The position numbers and the translations under genes were made by a program. A stretch of 43,252 bases of DNA. Origin: Veillonellaceae bacterium (GTDB lineage: Bacteria; Bacillota; Negativicutes; Veillonellales; Veillonellaceae). This document shows positions 25,277 to 34,090 of the stretch, in pieces (within the stretch, counting starts at the first letter, position 1; each line of letters begins with the position of its first letter). A model generated the notes under the pieces. The model did no database searches. It saw nothing but the letters and a program-made list of their open reading frames with translations, and was not told the DNA's origin. The DNA lies in assembly GCA_900765165.1 (NCBI GenBank), contig CAAFQR010000097.1, forward strand, positions 1-43,252, in the 5' to 3' direction.

Positions 25277-26344
25277 ATGATTACAAGAAAAGCAACACGA
25301 GGGATTACGGTAGGTACCGTTAAAATCGGTGACTTTGCTCCCATTAGTGTGCAGTCTATGATTACCACCAATCCGGTAGAGTCGGAAAAGGCCATTGCTG
25401 AAATCAACCGCCTCGCCGACGCCGGTTGTGAATTGGTGCGCGTAGCCGTACCGGATATGAACGCTGCCAAAGCGCTCAAGGAAGTAAAAGCAGGTGCTCA
25501 CATTCCTGTTATTGCCGATATTCACTTCGACTATAAATTGGCTTTACAGGCCATTGATAGCGGCGTTGATGCACTCCGTATCAACCCGGGCAACATCGGC
25601 GGTACCGATAACGTAGCTGCTGTTATTGCCAAAGCGAAACCGAAGCATATTCCGATTCGTATCGGCGTTAATGCCGGTTCCTTGCCGGAACACATTTTAA
25701 AAGCGTACGGCGGTCATCCCTGTGCCGATGGCATGGTGGAAGCAGCCTTAGAGCACGTTCGTATTTTGGAACAGATGGATTACCTGGATATGAAGTTATC
25801 CATTAAAGCCACCGACGTGCCGCTTATGATTGAAGCGTACCAGAAGTTATCGGCTAAAGTACCGTATCCGTTGCATTTAGGTGTTACGGAAGCCGGTACG
25901 GTAACCCAAGGTACCATTAAGTCGTCTATCGGTATTGGTAGCTTGTTGGCCCAAGGTATTGGTGATACATTGCGCGTATCCTTGACAGGCGACCCGATCC
26001 ACGAAGTGGAAGTGGGTAAGACCATCTTGAGTTCCTTAGGCTTGCGTAGCTACGGTGCTACCATGATTTCCTGCCCGACCTGTGGTCGTTGCCGCGTTAA
26101 CCTCTTCGATATGGCCGATATTGTTGAAGAACGCTTGAAAGCCATCAAAGCGCCAATCCGCGTAGCGGTTATGGGTTGTGTTGTTAACGGCCCCGGCGAA
26201 GCCCGTGAGGCAGACTTCGGTATTGCCGGTGGCGATGGTCGCGGCATCGTATTCCGCAAAGGTGAGATTATTAAAACTGTGCCGGAAGCCGAATTAGTCG
26301 ACGCATTATTTGAAGAAATTGAATCCTATTTAGCAAAGGAGTAG
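25277..26344 (+). CDS. ispG: 4-hydroxy-3-methylbut-2-en-1-yl diphosphate synthase
   Basis: Iron-sulfur enzyme of the MEP pathway that converts MEcPP to HMBPP. AAAGGAG precedes the ATG; 355 residues. A TIM-barrel N-terminus (PISVQSMITTNPV, GCELVRVAVPD, PVIADIHFDY, RINPGNIGG) is followed by the cluster-binding domain with CPTCGRC and GCVVNGPGEA, which provide the [4Fe-4S] cysteines. An oxygen-sensitive cluster fits an anaerobe. Together with dxr it gives two of the MEP pathway enzymes in this operon. Confidence 0.97.
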   Translation: MITRKATRGITVGTVKIGDFAPISVQSMITTNPVESEKAIAEINRLADAGCELVRVAVPDMNAAKALKEVKAGAHIPVIADIHFDYKLALQAIDSGVDALRINPGNIGGTDNVAAVIAKAKPKHIPIRIGVNAGSLPEHILKAYGGHPCADGMVEAALEHVRILEQMDYLDMKLSIKATDVPLMIEAYQKLSAKVPYPLHLGVTEAGTVTQGTIKSSIGIGSLLAQGIGDTLRVSLTGDPIHEVEVGKTILSSLGLRSYGATMISCPTCGRCRVNLFDMADIVEERLKAIKAPIRVAVMGCVVNGPGEAREADFGIAGGDGRGIVFRKGEIIKTVPEAELVDALFEEIESYLAKE

Positions 26345-26353
26345 TCAGTTCAC

Positions 26354-28072
26354 ATGTTAGCCAGTAAATTATATGCCCCTACTTTAAGAGAAACACCGGC
26401 TGATGCCGATGTAGTTAGTCAACAGTATATGTTACGTGCCGGTTTCATCCGCAAGATGGCCGGTGGTATTTACACGTACTTGCCGTTGGCATGGCGCAGC
26501 TTACGCAAAATTGAAGCAATCGTTCGCGAAGAAATGGAAGCGAGCGGTGCTCAGGAAATTATGATGCCGGTGGTTCAGCCTGCTGAAATTTGGCAGCAGT
26601 CCGGGCGTTGGAAGGTATACGGCGAAGAAATGTTCCGCTTACAGGACCGTCATGGCCGTGACTATTGCTTGGCTCCTACTCATGAAGAATTGATTACCAC
26701 CTTGGTTAAAAGCGAAGTAAATTCGTACCGCCAGTTGCCGTTGAATTTATTTCAGATGCAGAATAAATACCGCGATGAACGCCGTCCGCGCTATGGCTTG
26801 ATGCGTGGCCGCGAGTTCATCATGAAGGATGCTTACTCCTTCGATGCTGATGAAGATGGTTTGGATGTATCGTATCATCAGATGTACGACGCATACACTC
26901 GTATTTTCACTCGTTGCGGCTTATACTTCAAACCGGTAGAAGCTGACTCCGGTGCTATCGGCGGTAGCAATAGCCATGAATTCATGGCCTTGGCTGAAGC
27001 CGGCGAAGCTGACGTAATCCACTGCAAAGCTTGTGATTATGCAGCAAACATCGAAATCGGTCATCCGACGGTAGTAGAAATGCCGGAAGAAGAATTGAAG
27101 GAAATGACTTTGGTGGATACGCCGGAAGCTAAGACTATCGAAGCAGTAGCTAACATGCTTAACTTACCGCTGGATCACACTATTAAAGCCGTTGTATATA
27201 ACTTGGACGGCATCGTTACCTTGGCTATCGTTCGCGGTGACCATGAAGTTAACGAAATCGCGTTGCAGCACGTATTGAACTCTCCGGTTGAACCGGAAAT
27301 GGCTTCCGACGAAGATTTACACCGCGTAGGCTTAGTTGGCGGTTTCATCAGCCCGGTTGGCTTGAAACAGACCGACGACTTCGCTATCGTGGTAGACGAA
27401 TCCGTAATGGCTATGTACAATGCTTGCGGCGGCGCGAACAAGAAAGACGCTCACTACATCAACATCAACCCGAACCGTGATTTCAACACGAAAGACATGC
27501 ACATCGCACCGATTCGTTTGATCACTACGGAAGACCGTTGCCCGAAATGCGGCGGCGAATTAGAAATCGCTAAAGGCATCGAAGTAGGTCAGGTCTTTAA
27601 ATTGGGTACCAAATACAGTGAAGCCTTAGGTGCTACGTTCCTTACCCAGGAAGGTCGTCCGAAGCCGCTCGTAATGGGTTGCTATGGTATTGGCGTTTCC
27701 CGTACATTGGCAGCTGCTATTGAACAGTTCCACGATGATAACGGCATTATCTGGCCGCGTGCTATCGCTCCGTTCGAAGCTGTTGTAGTGCCGATTAATG
27801 CGAAAGACGAAGCGTTGATGGCAACGGCTACGAAGGTGTATGAAGACCTGAAAGCAGCCGGTGTTGACGCATTGCTCGACGATCGTAAGGAACGCGCCGG
27901 CGTTAAATTTAAGGACGCTGACTTGATTGGTTATCCGATTCGTATTACGATTAGTAAAATGACGTTAGAAACCGGCGAAGCGGAAGTTAAAATCCGTAAG
28001 ACCGGCGATGTATTGCAGGTTCCATTGGCTGAAGCAGCTGTGGAAGTGGCGGCAAAACTTAATGAATTATAA
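26354..28072 (+). CDS. proS: Prolyl-tRNA synthetase
   Basis: Class II synthetase charging tRNA-Pro. AAAGGAG lies 12 nt before the ATG. The 572 residues are the bacterial-type length: catalytic core with YLPLAWRSLRKIEAIVREEM and NLFQMQNKYRDERRPRYGLMRGREFIMKDAYSF, the inserted editing (INS/YbaK-like) domain at about 230-390, motif 3 GCYGIGVSRTLAA, and the C-terminal anticodon-binding domain. The editing insert should hydrolyse mischarged Ala-tRNA-Pro. No T-box leader is visible upstream. Confidence 0.97.
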   Translation: MLASKLYAPTLRETPADADVVSQQYMLRAGFIRKMAGGIYTYLPLAWRSLRKIEAIVREEMEASGAQEIMMPVVQPAEIWQQSGRWKVYGEEMFRLQDRHGRDYCLAPTHEELITTLVKSEVNSYRQLPLNLFQMQNKYRDERRPRYGLMRGREFIMKDAYSFDADEDGLDVSYHQMYDAYTRIFTRCGLYFKPVEADSGAIGGSNSHEFMALAEAGEADVIHCKACDYAANIEIGHPTVVEMPEEELKEMTLVDTPEAKTIEAVANMLNLPLDHTIKAVVYNLDGIVTLAIVRGDHEVNEIALQHVLNSPVEPEMASDEDLHRVGLVGGFISPVGLKQTDDFAIVVDESVMAMYNACGGANKKDAHYININPNRDFNTKDMHIAPIRLITTEDRCPKCGGELEIAKGIEVGQVFKLGTKYSEALGATFLTQEGRPKPLVMGCYGIGVSRTLAAAIEQFHDDNGIIWPRAIAPFEAVVVPINAKDEALMATATKVYEDLKAAGVDALLDDRKERAGVKFKDADLIGYPIRITISKMTLETGEAEVKIRKTGDVLQVPLAEAAVEVAAKLNEL

Positions 28073-28140
28073 GAGAAACACCGAATTGCGTTTCTGTGCT
28101 TGAACAGGGCGCCATAGGCGGTGTAAACTATAGGATAAGG

Positions 28141-28171
28141 GCAGTCGTCGTGTTTTTTGGCGACTGCTTTT
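28141..28171 (+). terminator. Rho-independent terminator after proS
   Basis: GCAGTCG (28141-28147) pairs with CGACTGC (28161-28167), followed by TTTT. It closes the long operon that begins near rpsB/pyrH. Confidence 0.7.
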
Positions 28172-28201
28172 GTCCCATTATTGAGGTGAGGTGACGGTAA
28201 C

Positions 28202-29038
28202 ATGCTCGTAGATTTTCATATGCACAGTACGTATTCCGACGGTACTAAAACACCGCGGGAATTAGTCAATGCCGCTGCAGCGGCCGGTATAGCGGCGATA
28301 GCCGTCACCGACCACGATGAAATAACCGGCGGCGTTGAGCTTATCGAAGCCCATGATACGCCAATACCGGTCATTCCCGGCATTGAATTTAGCTCTACCT
28401 ATCACGGTCATGACGTTCACATTCTTGGCTATGCCTTTGATACTAAGAATAAGCGTATGGTAGATTACATTCGATTCTATAAGGAAGAACGACGGACTCG
28501 CCTGTTGAAGATGGTGGAACGTTGTCACGAAGCCGGCTATGATGTGTCCGTAGCCGAATTCAATAAGCTGTATGGCACGGAAGGTTCCTTTGGGCGACCG
28601 CACTTAGCGCGCATGCTTATCGCGAAGGGCTATACGTCGTCCGTATCGGAAGCGTTTAACACGATTTTAAGCCCCAAAAGTCCTTGCTATGTGCAGAAGT
28701 TTAATGCTCATCCGGCCGACATTGTAGATATTATTCACGAAGCGGGCGGCATTTGCATTATGGCCCATCCGGTGTTAATTCACACCGCGAAGGATGTTAA
28801 TGAACTCTTACAGTTGCCCTTTGACGGCATGGAAGTGTATCATAGTAAGCAGGATGATGCTACATCGGCACAATATCGCATGATGGCCAAGGAACGAGGT
28901 ATGCTCATGAGCGGTGGTTCTGATTACCACGGTATTGAAGGCCAGCCGCCATTGGCTTTAGGCGATTTCAAGATTTACGCTGACCGCGTAGCAGACTTCA
29001 TGAAAGCCGTTGGCTTAGGACGGTTATTGACGCAGTAA
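28202..29038 (+). CDS. PHP domain phosphoesterase (YciV/TrpH type)
   Basis: Metal-dependent phosphoesterase of the PHP family; related proteins act as 3',5'-nucleoside bisphosphate phosphatases or 5'-3' exoribonucleases (RNase AM). GAGGTGA lies upstream of the ATG; 278 residues. Metal motifs: DFHMHSTYSDGT at the start, AVTDHDEITGG, PGIEFSS, the His of VHILGYAFD, MAHPVLI, and SGGSDYHG near the end. RPHLARMLIAKGY in the helical insert is typical of the YciV/TrpH subgroup. The precise substrate cannot be read from the sequence. Confidence 0.9.
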   Translation: MLVDFHMHSTYSDGTKTPRELVNAAAAAGIAAIAVTDHDEITGGVELIEAHDTPIPVIPGIEFSSTYHGHDVHILGYAFDTKNKRMVDYIRFYKEERRTRLLKMVERCHEAGYDVSVAEFNKLYGTEGSFGRPHLARMLIAKGYTSSVSEAFNTILSPKSPCYVQKFNAHPADIVDIIHEAGGICIMAHPVLIHTAKDVNELLQLPFDGMEVYHSKQDDATSAQYRMMAKERGMLMSGGSDYHGIEGQPPLALGDFKIYADRVADFMKAVGLGRLLTQ

Positions 29039-29053
29039 ACTTCGAGGTGACCT

Positions 29054-29908
29054 ATGGAAGTAATTGCATTTGTAGGGCCCAGTGGTACCGGTAAAAGTCA
29101 CCGGGCGCTGGTTATTGCTCACGAAAACGGTGCAGCATGCATCATAGATGATGGCATTTTAATATATAACAACCGCATTGTAGCCGGCTTTTCCGCCAAA
29201 AAGGAAGTGAGTAAGCTCAAGGCGGTTCGTCGCGCTATTTTCCAGGACCCGGTACAGGTAAAGTCTGTGCGGGACCAGCTGGATATTATTAACCCGGAAC
29301 GTATCTTGATTTTAGGTACGTCGGAAAACATGGTCAAGAAAATCGCCGGTGCGTTAGGCCTTGGCGAACCGGTGCGCTACATTCACATTGAAGACGTAGC
29401 AACGCCGAAGGATATTGAAAAGGCACAGAACGCGCGCCTCAAGGAAGGTAAGCACATTATCCCGGTACCGACCATGGAATTGAAGCCGCACTTTAAGGGC
29501 TACTTGATTGACCCGATTAAGTCCATTTGGCGCCGTAAACGGGTGCGCCGCGATGGCGCTGATGCCGATGATTTCGAAAAATCCGTTATTCGTCCGGTGT
29601 TTAGTTACTACGGGAAGCTTACTTTCTCCGATACAGTACTGACGCAGCTGATCAAGAACAGCTTGGCGAAGGTGGACGGCATTTCGAAATGCGACGACGT
29701 GAAGGTTAAGAAAAGCACGAAGGGTAACAACGCCTTGCTTATCGCTATGGGCGTTTCCGTGGTGCGCGGCCGCCCGGTTAAGGATATTATGGGCGACATG
29801 CATCAGGCCATTCGCAAAGAATTAGAATACATCACCGGTATGGCGGTGGAACGCTTGTCTATCGTAGTAGACGACGTGGTAAATCCGCCGGCACCGAGTA
29901 AGAAATAG
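29054..29908 (+). CDS. P-loop NTPase fused to an Asp23/Gls24-like domain
   Basis: A 284-residue protein; GAGGTGA lies before the ATG. The N-terminal half has a Walker A motif GPSGTGKS (residues 7-14) and a nucleotide-binding-like beginning; a clear Walker B is not obvious (ERILILGTSEN is a candidate strand). From about residue 173 to 277 the pattern changes to an Asp23/Gls24-like fold: GKLTFSDTVLTQLIKNSL, then VDGISKCDDVKV, NALLIAMGVSVVRGRPV, and ELEYITGMAVERLSIVVDDV, the typical end of that family. Asp23/Gls24 proteins are envelope-stress or cell-surface-associated in Firmicutes. A link between ATP binding and envelope state is an inference; the exact role is unknown. Confidence 0.7.
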   Translation: MEVIAFVGPSGTGKSHRALVIAHENGAACIIDDGILIYNNRIVAGFSAKKEVSKLKAVRRAIFQDPVQVKSVRDQLDIINPERILILGTSENMVKKIAGALGLGEPVRYIHIEDVATPKDIEKAQNARLKEGKHIIPVPTMELKPHFKGYLIDPIKSIWRRKRVRRDGADADDFEKSVIRPVFSYYGKLTFSDTVLTQLIKNSLAKVDGISKCDDVKVKKSTKGNNALLIAMGVSVVRGRPVKDIMGDMHQAIRKELEYITGMAVERLSIVVDDVVNPPAPSKK

Positions 29909-30006
29909 AGATGTTAGTAGCCTGTAATACGAAGCGTCGTGGCGTTATGCCGGGGCGAAGTGCCGTGGAGGCTGGTAATTTCACAAGCAAATTGAAGGAG
30001 ACGATG

Positions 30007-31317
30007 ATGAAGCGTTACTATATATTTACGTACGGTTGTCAGATGAATGAAGCGGACTCGGAGCGTCTCGCTTTCCAGTTGGAGGAAGCGGGCTACGAGG
30101 CGACCGATGATTTCAACGACGCCGATTTGATTATACTGAATACGTGCTGTGTGCGCGAAACGGCGGAATCGAAGATTTATGGCCGCATTGGCGAGCTGAA
30201 GCATTTGAAGACGAAGAACAAGGACCTCATCTTGGCGATCACCGGTTGCATGGCCCAGAAGAACCAGGCGGACATGTTCAAGCGCGCCCCGCATATCGAT
30301 ATCGTGTTGGGGACGCACAATTTGCGCCACATCAATGAGATGATTGCTGAGGTTCAGCGCACGCACAAGCATCAGATGGCTGTTGAGCTGGATAACACGG
30401 AGTACCACGAAATGGAAGCGAAAGTGAAGGGTAGCTTCGCCGCTTGGGTGCCCATTATGAATGGTTGCAACAAGTTCTGCACGTATTGCATCGTGCCCCA
30501 TGTTCGCGGTCGTGAAATCAGCCGCCCCATCGACGCTATCGTAGAAGATGTAAAGAAGCTGGGCGCTTCCGGTATTAAGGAAGTTACGCTTTTGGGCCAG
30601 AATGTTAACTCCTATGGCCTTGACTTCAAGGACGGCACGCATTTCGGTAATCTTATCGACGCTTTAGATGGCATTCCGGGGATTGAACGCATTCGCTACA
30701 TGACCAGTCATCCGCAGGATATGAATCGTGAAATGATTGAAGCCTTGGGCCGTTCGTCCAATGTAGTAACGCAGCTACATTTGCCCATTCAGTCCGGCTC
30801 TGACCGCATTTTGAAGAAAATGAACCGCCACTATACAGTGGAACATTATAAAGAGCTGGTGGCTTATTGCCGCCAGCAGATTCCGGGCTTGGTGTTGACG
30901 ACGGACTTAATCGTCGGCTTCCCGGGCGAAACGGAAGAAGACTTCCAGGATACGTTACAGCTTTTGAAGGACGTGCGCTATGACATGGCGTACACGTTTA
31001 TCTTCTCCAAGCGTTCCGGCACGCCGGCAGCGACCATGGAAGATCAGGTTCCGGAAGAAGTTAAACGCGTTCGTTTGCAAGCCTTGATGGACGTGCAGAA
31101 CGAAATTTCCTTGGAGCTTAACAAAGCCATGGAAGGCCAGGTGTACGATATTATTGTGGAAGGTCCGAGCCGCAACGATGAAAACGTATGGTTCGGTCGT
31201 ACGTCGGGCAACAAGATGGTGCTCTTCCCGAAGGAAGACCGCTTGCACGTTGGCGACACGGTTCAGGCCCGCATTGACAAAGGCCAGACCTGGATTTTGT
31301 ACGGCACCGTTTTATAA
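30007..31317 (+). CDS. miaB: tRNA-2-methylthio-N6-dimethylallyladenosine synthase
   Basis: Radical-SAM methylthiotransferase that completes ms2i6A37 in tRNA; MiaA, which makes the i6A substrate, is encoded downstream. The ATG at 30007 has AAGGAG 6 nt upstream; the open frame extends upstream but without the family pattern. 436 residues: UPF0004 domain (FTYGCQMNEADSERLAF, NTCCVRETAESKIYGRIG, ITGCMAQ), radical SAM CNKFCTYC, then DLIVGFPGETEEDFQDTL and a C-terminal TRAM domain ending GQTWILYGTVL. Six cysteines for two clusters are visible. Confidence 0.96.
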   Translation: MKRYYIFTYGCQMNEADSERLAFQLEEAGYEATDDFNDADLIILNTCCVRETAESKIYGRIGELKHLKTKNKDLILAITGCMAQKNQADMFKRAPHIDIVLGTHNLRHINEMIAEVQRTHKHQMAVELDNTEYHEMEAKVKGSFAAWVPIMNGCNKFCTYCIVPHVRGREISRPIDAIVEDVKKLGASGIKEVTLLGQNVNSYGLDFKDGTHFGNLIDALDGIPGIERIRYMTSHPQDMNREMIEALGRSSNVVTQLHLPIQSGSDRILKKMNRHYTVEHYKELVAYCRQQIPGLVLTTDLIVGFPGETEEDFQDTLQLLKDVRYDMAYTFIFSKRSGTPAATMEDQVPEEVKRVRLQALMDVQNEISLELNKAMEGQVYDIIVEGPSRNDENVWFGRTSGNKMVLFPKEDRLHVGDTVQARIDKGQTWILYGTVL

Positions 31318-31340
31318 TTAACTATACACGTAGACGAGCA

Positions 31341-31365
31341 TGTTCCGGCGCTTAGCGTCGGAACA
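31341..31365 (+). terminator. Hairpin after miaB
   Basis: TGTTCCGGCGC pairs with GCGTCGGAACA around a 3-nt loop (one G-U). Only a weak T-rich tail follows, so it may be a weak terminator or an RNA stability hairpin ahead of mutS. Confidence 0.45.
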
Positions 31366-31408
31366 GCTTGTTGTCTAATCACACTATTTACTATGATGAG
31401 GGATGCGG

Positions 31409-34090
31409 ATGAGTAAAAAACAGACGCCAATGATGGAGCAGTATTTTGCCGTTAAGGAGCAATACAAGGGGGCATTGCTGTTTTTCCGCTTAGGCGACTT
31501 TTATGAAATGTTTTACGACGATGCTATAACGGCGTCGCGCGAATTGAATATTACTCTTACGGGCCGAAATTCCGGTGAAGAGGATAAAGCGCCTATGTGT
31601 GGCGTGCCTTATCATGCAGCGGAAAGCTATATTGAAAAGCTGATCAAAAAAGGGTACAAGGTAGCGATTTGTGAGCAAATGGAGGATCCGAAGGCGGCGA
31701 AGGGCATCGTAAAGCGCGATGTTATCCGCGTTATCACGCCAGGGACGGTGCTCACGGAAAACGGCACCGATGCGCGGTCCAATAACTTCTTAGCCTTGTT
31801 CTATCAGGCGGAAGCGGCGATGATCGTCATCTTTACGGACGTGTCCACCGGCGAGGTTATTTGGGAGCGCGTGCGCGCCGAAGACGGTACGGCTAGCATT
31901 ATCGATGCGTTAGCCATGTATGCGCCATCCGAAGTGGTTACCGTTGGTAACACCCAGCTTGCCCCTGAAATCACCGATTTCCTCAAGAACCGCTACGAAG
32001 GCTTAGCCTATTCGCCGTTCACTGCTGACGGCACCGCCGATGAATTACGACGCCGTGCCATGAGTCATTTCACCGACGTAGGCCTCTTAGAGGAAGACGT
32101 GTGGGAAGGTCTTGGCAGTCTTTTGGCGTACTTGAACACCATGATTAAGACCGACGTAAGCCACATTAACTATGTGCATCCGCTTAGCGTGGGCGACCGC
32201 ATGATCCTCGACACGTCGAGTTTGCGTCATTTAGAAGTGACGTCGAATTTGCGTGATGGCGGCAAGAAAGGGACGCTGTTAAGTGTCCTGGACCGCACGT
32301 TAACGCCGATGGGCGCGCGCCTGTTGAAGCAGTGGGTGGAATGTCCGCTTATGGACGTAAACCGCATTCGCCGTCGTCAGAACGCTATTGGTGAATTCAT
32401 CAGCAAGCCTACGGATTTGACGAAGCTGCGCGAGCTCTTAAAATCCATCTTTGACTTTGAACGCATTTTGGCTCGCGTTGAAATCGGCACCGTGTCGCCG
32501 CGCGACTTTACGTCGCTCCGTGAATCGCTCCGCATTTTGCCGGACTTAAAAGCGCTTCTCAGCACCTGCGAAAGCTCGGAATTACAGGAAATCTTCGAGC
32601 ACACCGGTACCCATGAGGACGTGTATGACTTATTGCAGCGCGCTATTGCTGACCAACCGGCGCTGACGTTAAAGGACGGTAAGGTTATTCGCAACGGCTA
32701 CAATGACGAGCTGGATGAGCTTCGTTCGCTGGCGGAAAACAGCCAGGAATGGCTGCGCAAGCTGGAAGAACAGGTGAAGGAAGAGACGGGCATTCGCCTC
32801 AAGACGGGCTACAACAAGGTGTTTGGCTATTACTTCGAAGTGTCGCACGCCAACGCCGCCGATGTGCCGGATTACTTTATTCGCAAGCAAACCTTGGCCA
32901 ATGCGGAACGTTACATTACGCCGGAGCTGAAGGAATTTGAAATCAAAATCCTCAGCGCCAAGGATAAGATTGTGGCCTTGGAACAGAAGCTCTATGCAGA
33001 ACTTCGCGGCCTTGTAAAGGACGCCGTAAAGCCTATTCAGGAAACGGCGCGTTGCCTCGCTAAGCTAGACGCCTTAGCCGGTTTAGCCCGCGTGGCGTAC
33101 GAAGAAAATTACATTTGTCCCACCATTACTATGAATGGGCAGATTAATATTCGCGACGGTCGCCATCCGGTGATCGAAAAGTTCCTGAAGCGCGAAGTGT
33201 TCGTGCCAAACGACGTGACGCTGAACCACGAAAAGGACGAGTTCTTGCTCATCACCGGTCCGAATATGGCCGGTAAGTCCACCTACATGCGTCAGGTAGC
33301 GGTGCTCATGATTATGGCCCAAATTGGGTCGTACATTCCGGCCCGGGAAGCCAGCATTTCGCCGGTAGACCGCATCTTTACCCGCGTTGGCGCCAGTGAC
33401 GATATTTCCACCGGTCAAAGTACGTTCATGGTGGAAATGAAGGAAGTGGCGTACATTCTTGCTAATGCTACGTCGAACAGCTTACTTATCCTCGATGAAA
33501 TCGGCCGCGGCACCAGTACGTTCGATGGTTTGAGCATTGCGCAAGCTGTGGTGGAACATATTTGCCGTCACATTCACGGGAAAACGTTGTTTGCTACGCA
33601 TTATCACGAGCTGATTCCGCTGGCCGATACTTTTGAAAAGCTGCAGAATTATACGGTAGCCGTTAAAGAAAAAGGCAAGGACGTGGCTTTCTTGCGCCGA
33701 ATCGTTAAAGGCGGGGCAGACCGTAGCTATGGTATTCATGTAGCACGGTTGGCCGGCTTGCCCAATTCGGTACTGAAGCGCGCTGAGGTTATTTTACATG
33801 ACCTGGAAGGCGCCGAAGGGGCGGCGAAGGCTGTAACAGCCGGAAACGTAAGCGCAACGGGAGCCAACGGTACTGCTAATGATGCTGGTGCGACCGGGAG
33901 CAATGGCGCTTCAACTGCAGGCGCTAAGAGCCCAGCGGTGCGCGAACCGGCCATGGATTTTGGCAATCTCTTTACGTCGTCCGTTATCGACCAGCTCTTG
34001 GCCGTTGACGTCATGAGTCTTACGCCTATTGAGGCGATGAATGTGTTATATAAACTGCAAGAAGAAGCCCGTAAGGGAGGCGGTAGCTAA
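31409..34090 (+). CDS. mutS: DNA mismatch repair protein MutS
   Basis: Recognises mismatches and small loops and, with ATP, recruits MutL. The ATG at 31409 has GAGGG 6 nt upstream (an alternative ATG at 31403 overlaps the SD); 893 residues. Mismatch-recognition motif RLGDFYEMFYDDA is near the N-terminus, the Walker A is GPNMAGKSTYMRQ, followed by GASDDISTGQSTFMVEM and LILDEIGRGTSTFDG (Walker B/signature) and ATHYHELIPL. Near residues 803-855 there is a low-complexity Ala/Gly/Thr/Asn/Ser stretch between the ATPase and the C-terminal helix region. Its stop overlaps mutL by 1 nt. Confidence 0.98.
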   Translation: MSKKQTPMMEQYFAVKEQYKGALLFFRLGDFYEMFYDDAITASRELNITLTGRNSGEEDKAPMCGVPYHAAESYIEKLIKKGYKVAICEQMEDPKAAKGIVKRDVIRVITPGTVLTENGTDARSNNFLALFYQAEAAMIVIFTDVSTGEVIWERVRAEDGTASIIDALAMYAPSEVVTVGNTQLAPEITDFLKNRYEGLAYSPFTADGTADELRRRAMSHFTDVGLLEEDVWEGLGSLLAYLNTMIKTDVSHINYVHPLSVGDRMILDTSSLRHLEVTSNLRDGGKKGTLLSVLDRTLTPMGARLLKQWVECPLMDVNRIRRRQNAIGEFISKPTDLTKLRELLKSIFDFERILARVEIGTVSPRDFTSLRESLRILPDLKALLSTCESSELQEIFEHTGTHEDVYDLLQRAIADQPALTLKDGKVIRNGYNDELDELRSLAENSQEWLRKLEEQVKEETGIRLKTGYNKVFGYYFEVSHANAADVPDYFIRKQTLANAERYITPELKEFEIKILSAKDKIVALEQKLYAELRGLVKDAVKPIQETARCLAKLDALAGLARVAYEENYICPTITMNGQINIRDGRHPVIEKFLKREVFVPNDVTLNHEKDEFLLITGPNMAGKSTYMRQVAVLMIMAQIGSYIPAREASISPVDRIFTRVGASDDISTGQSTFMVEMKEVAYILANATSNSLLILDEIGRGTSTFDGLSIAQAVVEHICRHIHGKTLFATHYHELIPLADTFEKLQNYTVAVKEKGKDVAFLRRIVKGGADRSYGIHVARLAGLPNSVLKRAEVILHDLEGAEGAAKAVTAGNVSATGANGTANDAGATGSNGASTAGAKSPAVREPAMDFGNLFTSSVIDQLLAVDVMSLTPIEAMNVLYKLQEEARKGGGS

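Noticed and set aside
26345..26353. T-box riboswitch before proS
   Set aside because: Only nine bases separate ispG and proS, so there is no room for a leader.
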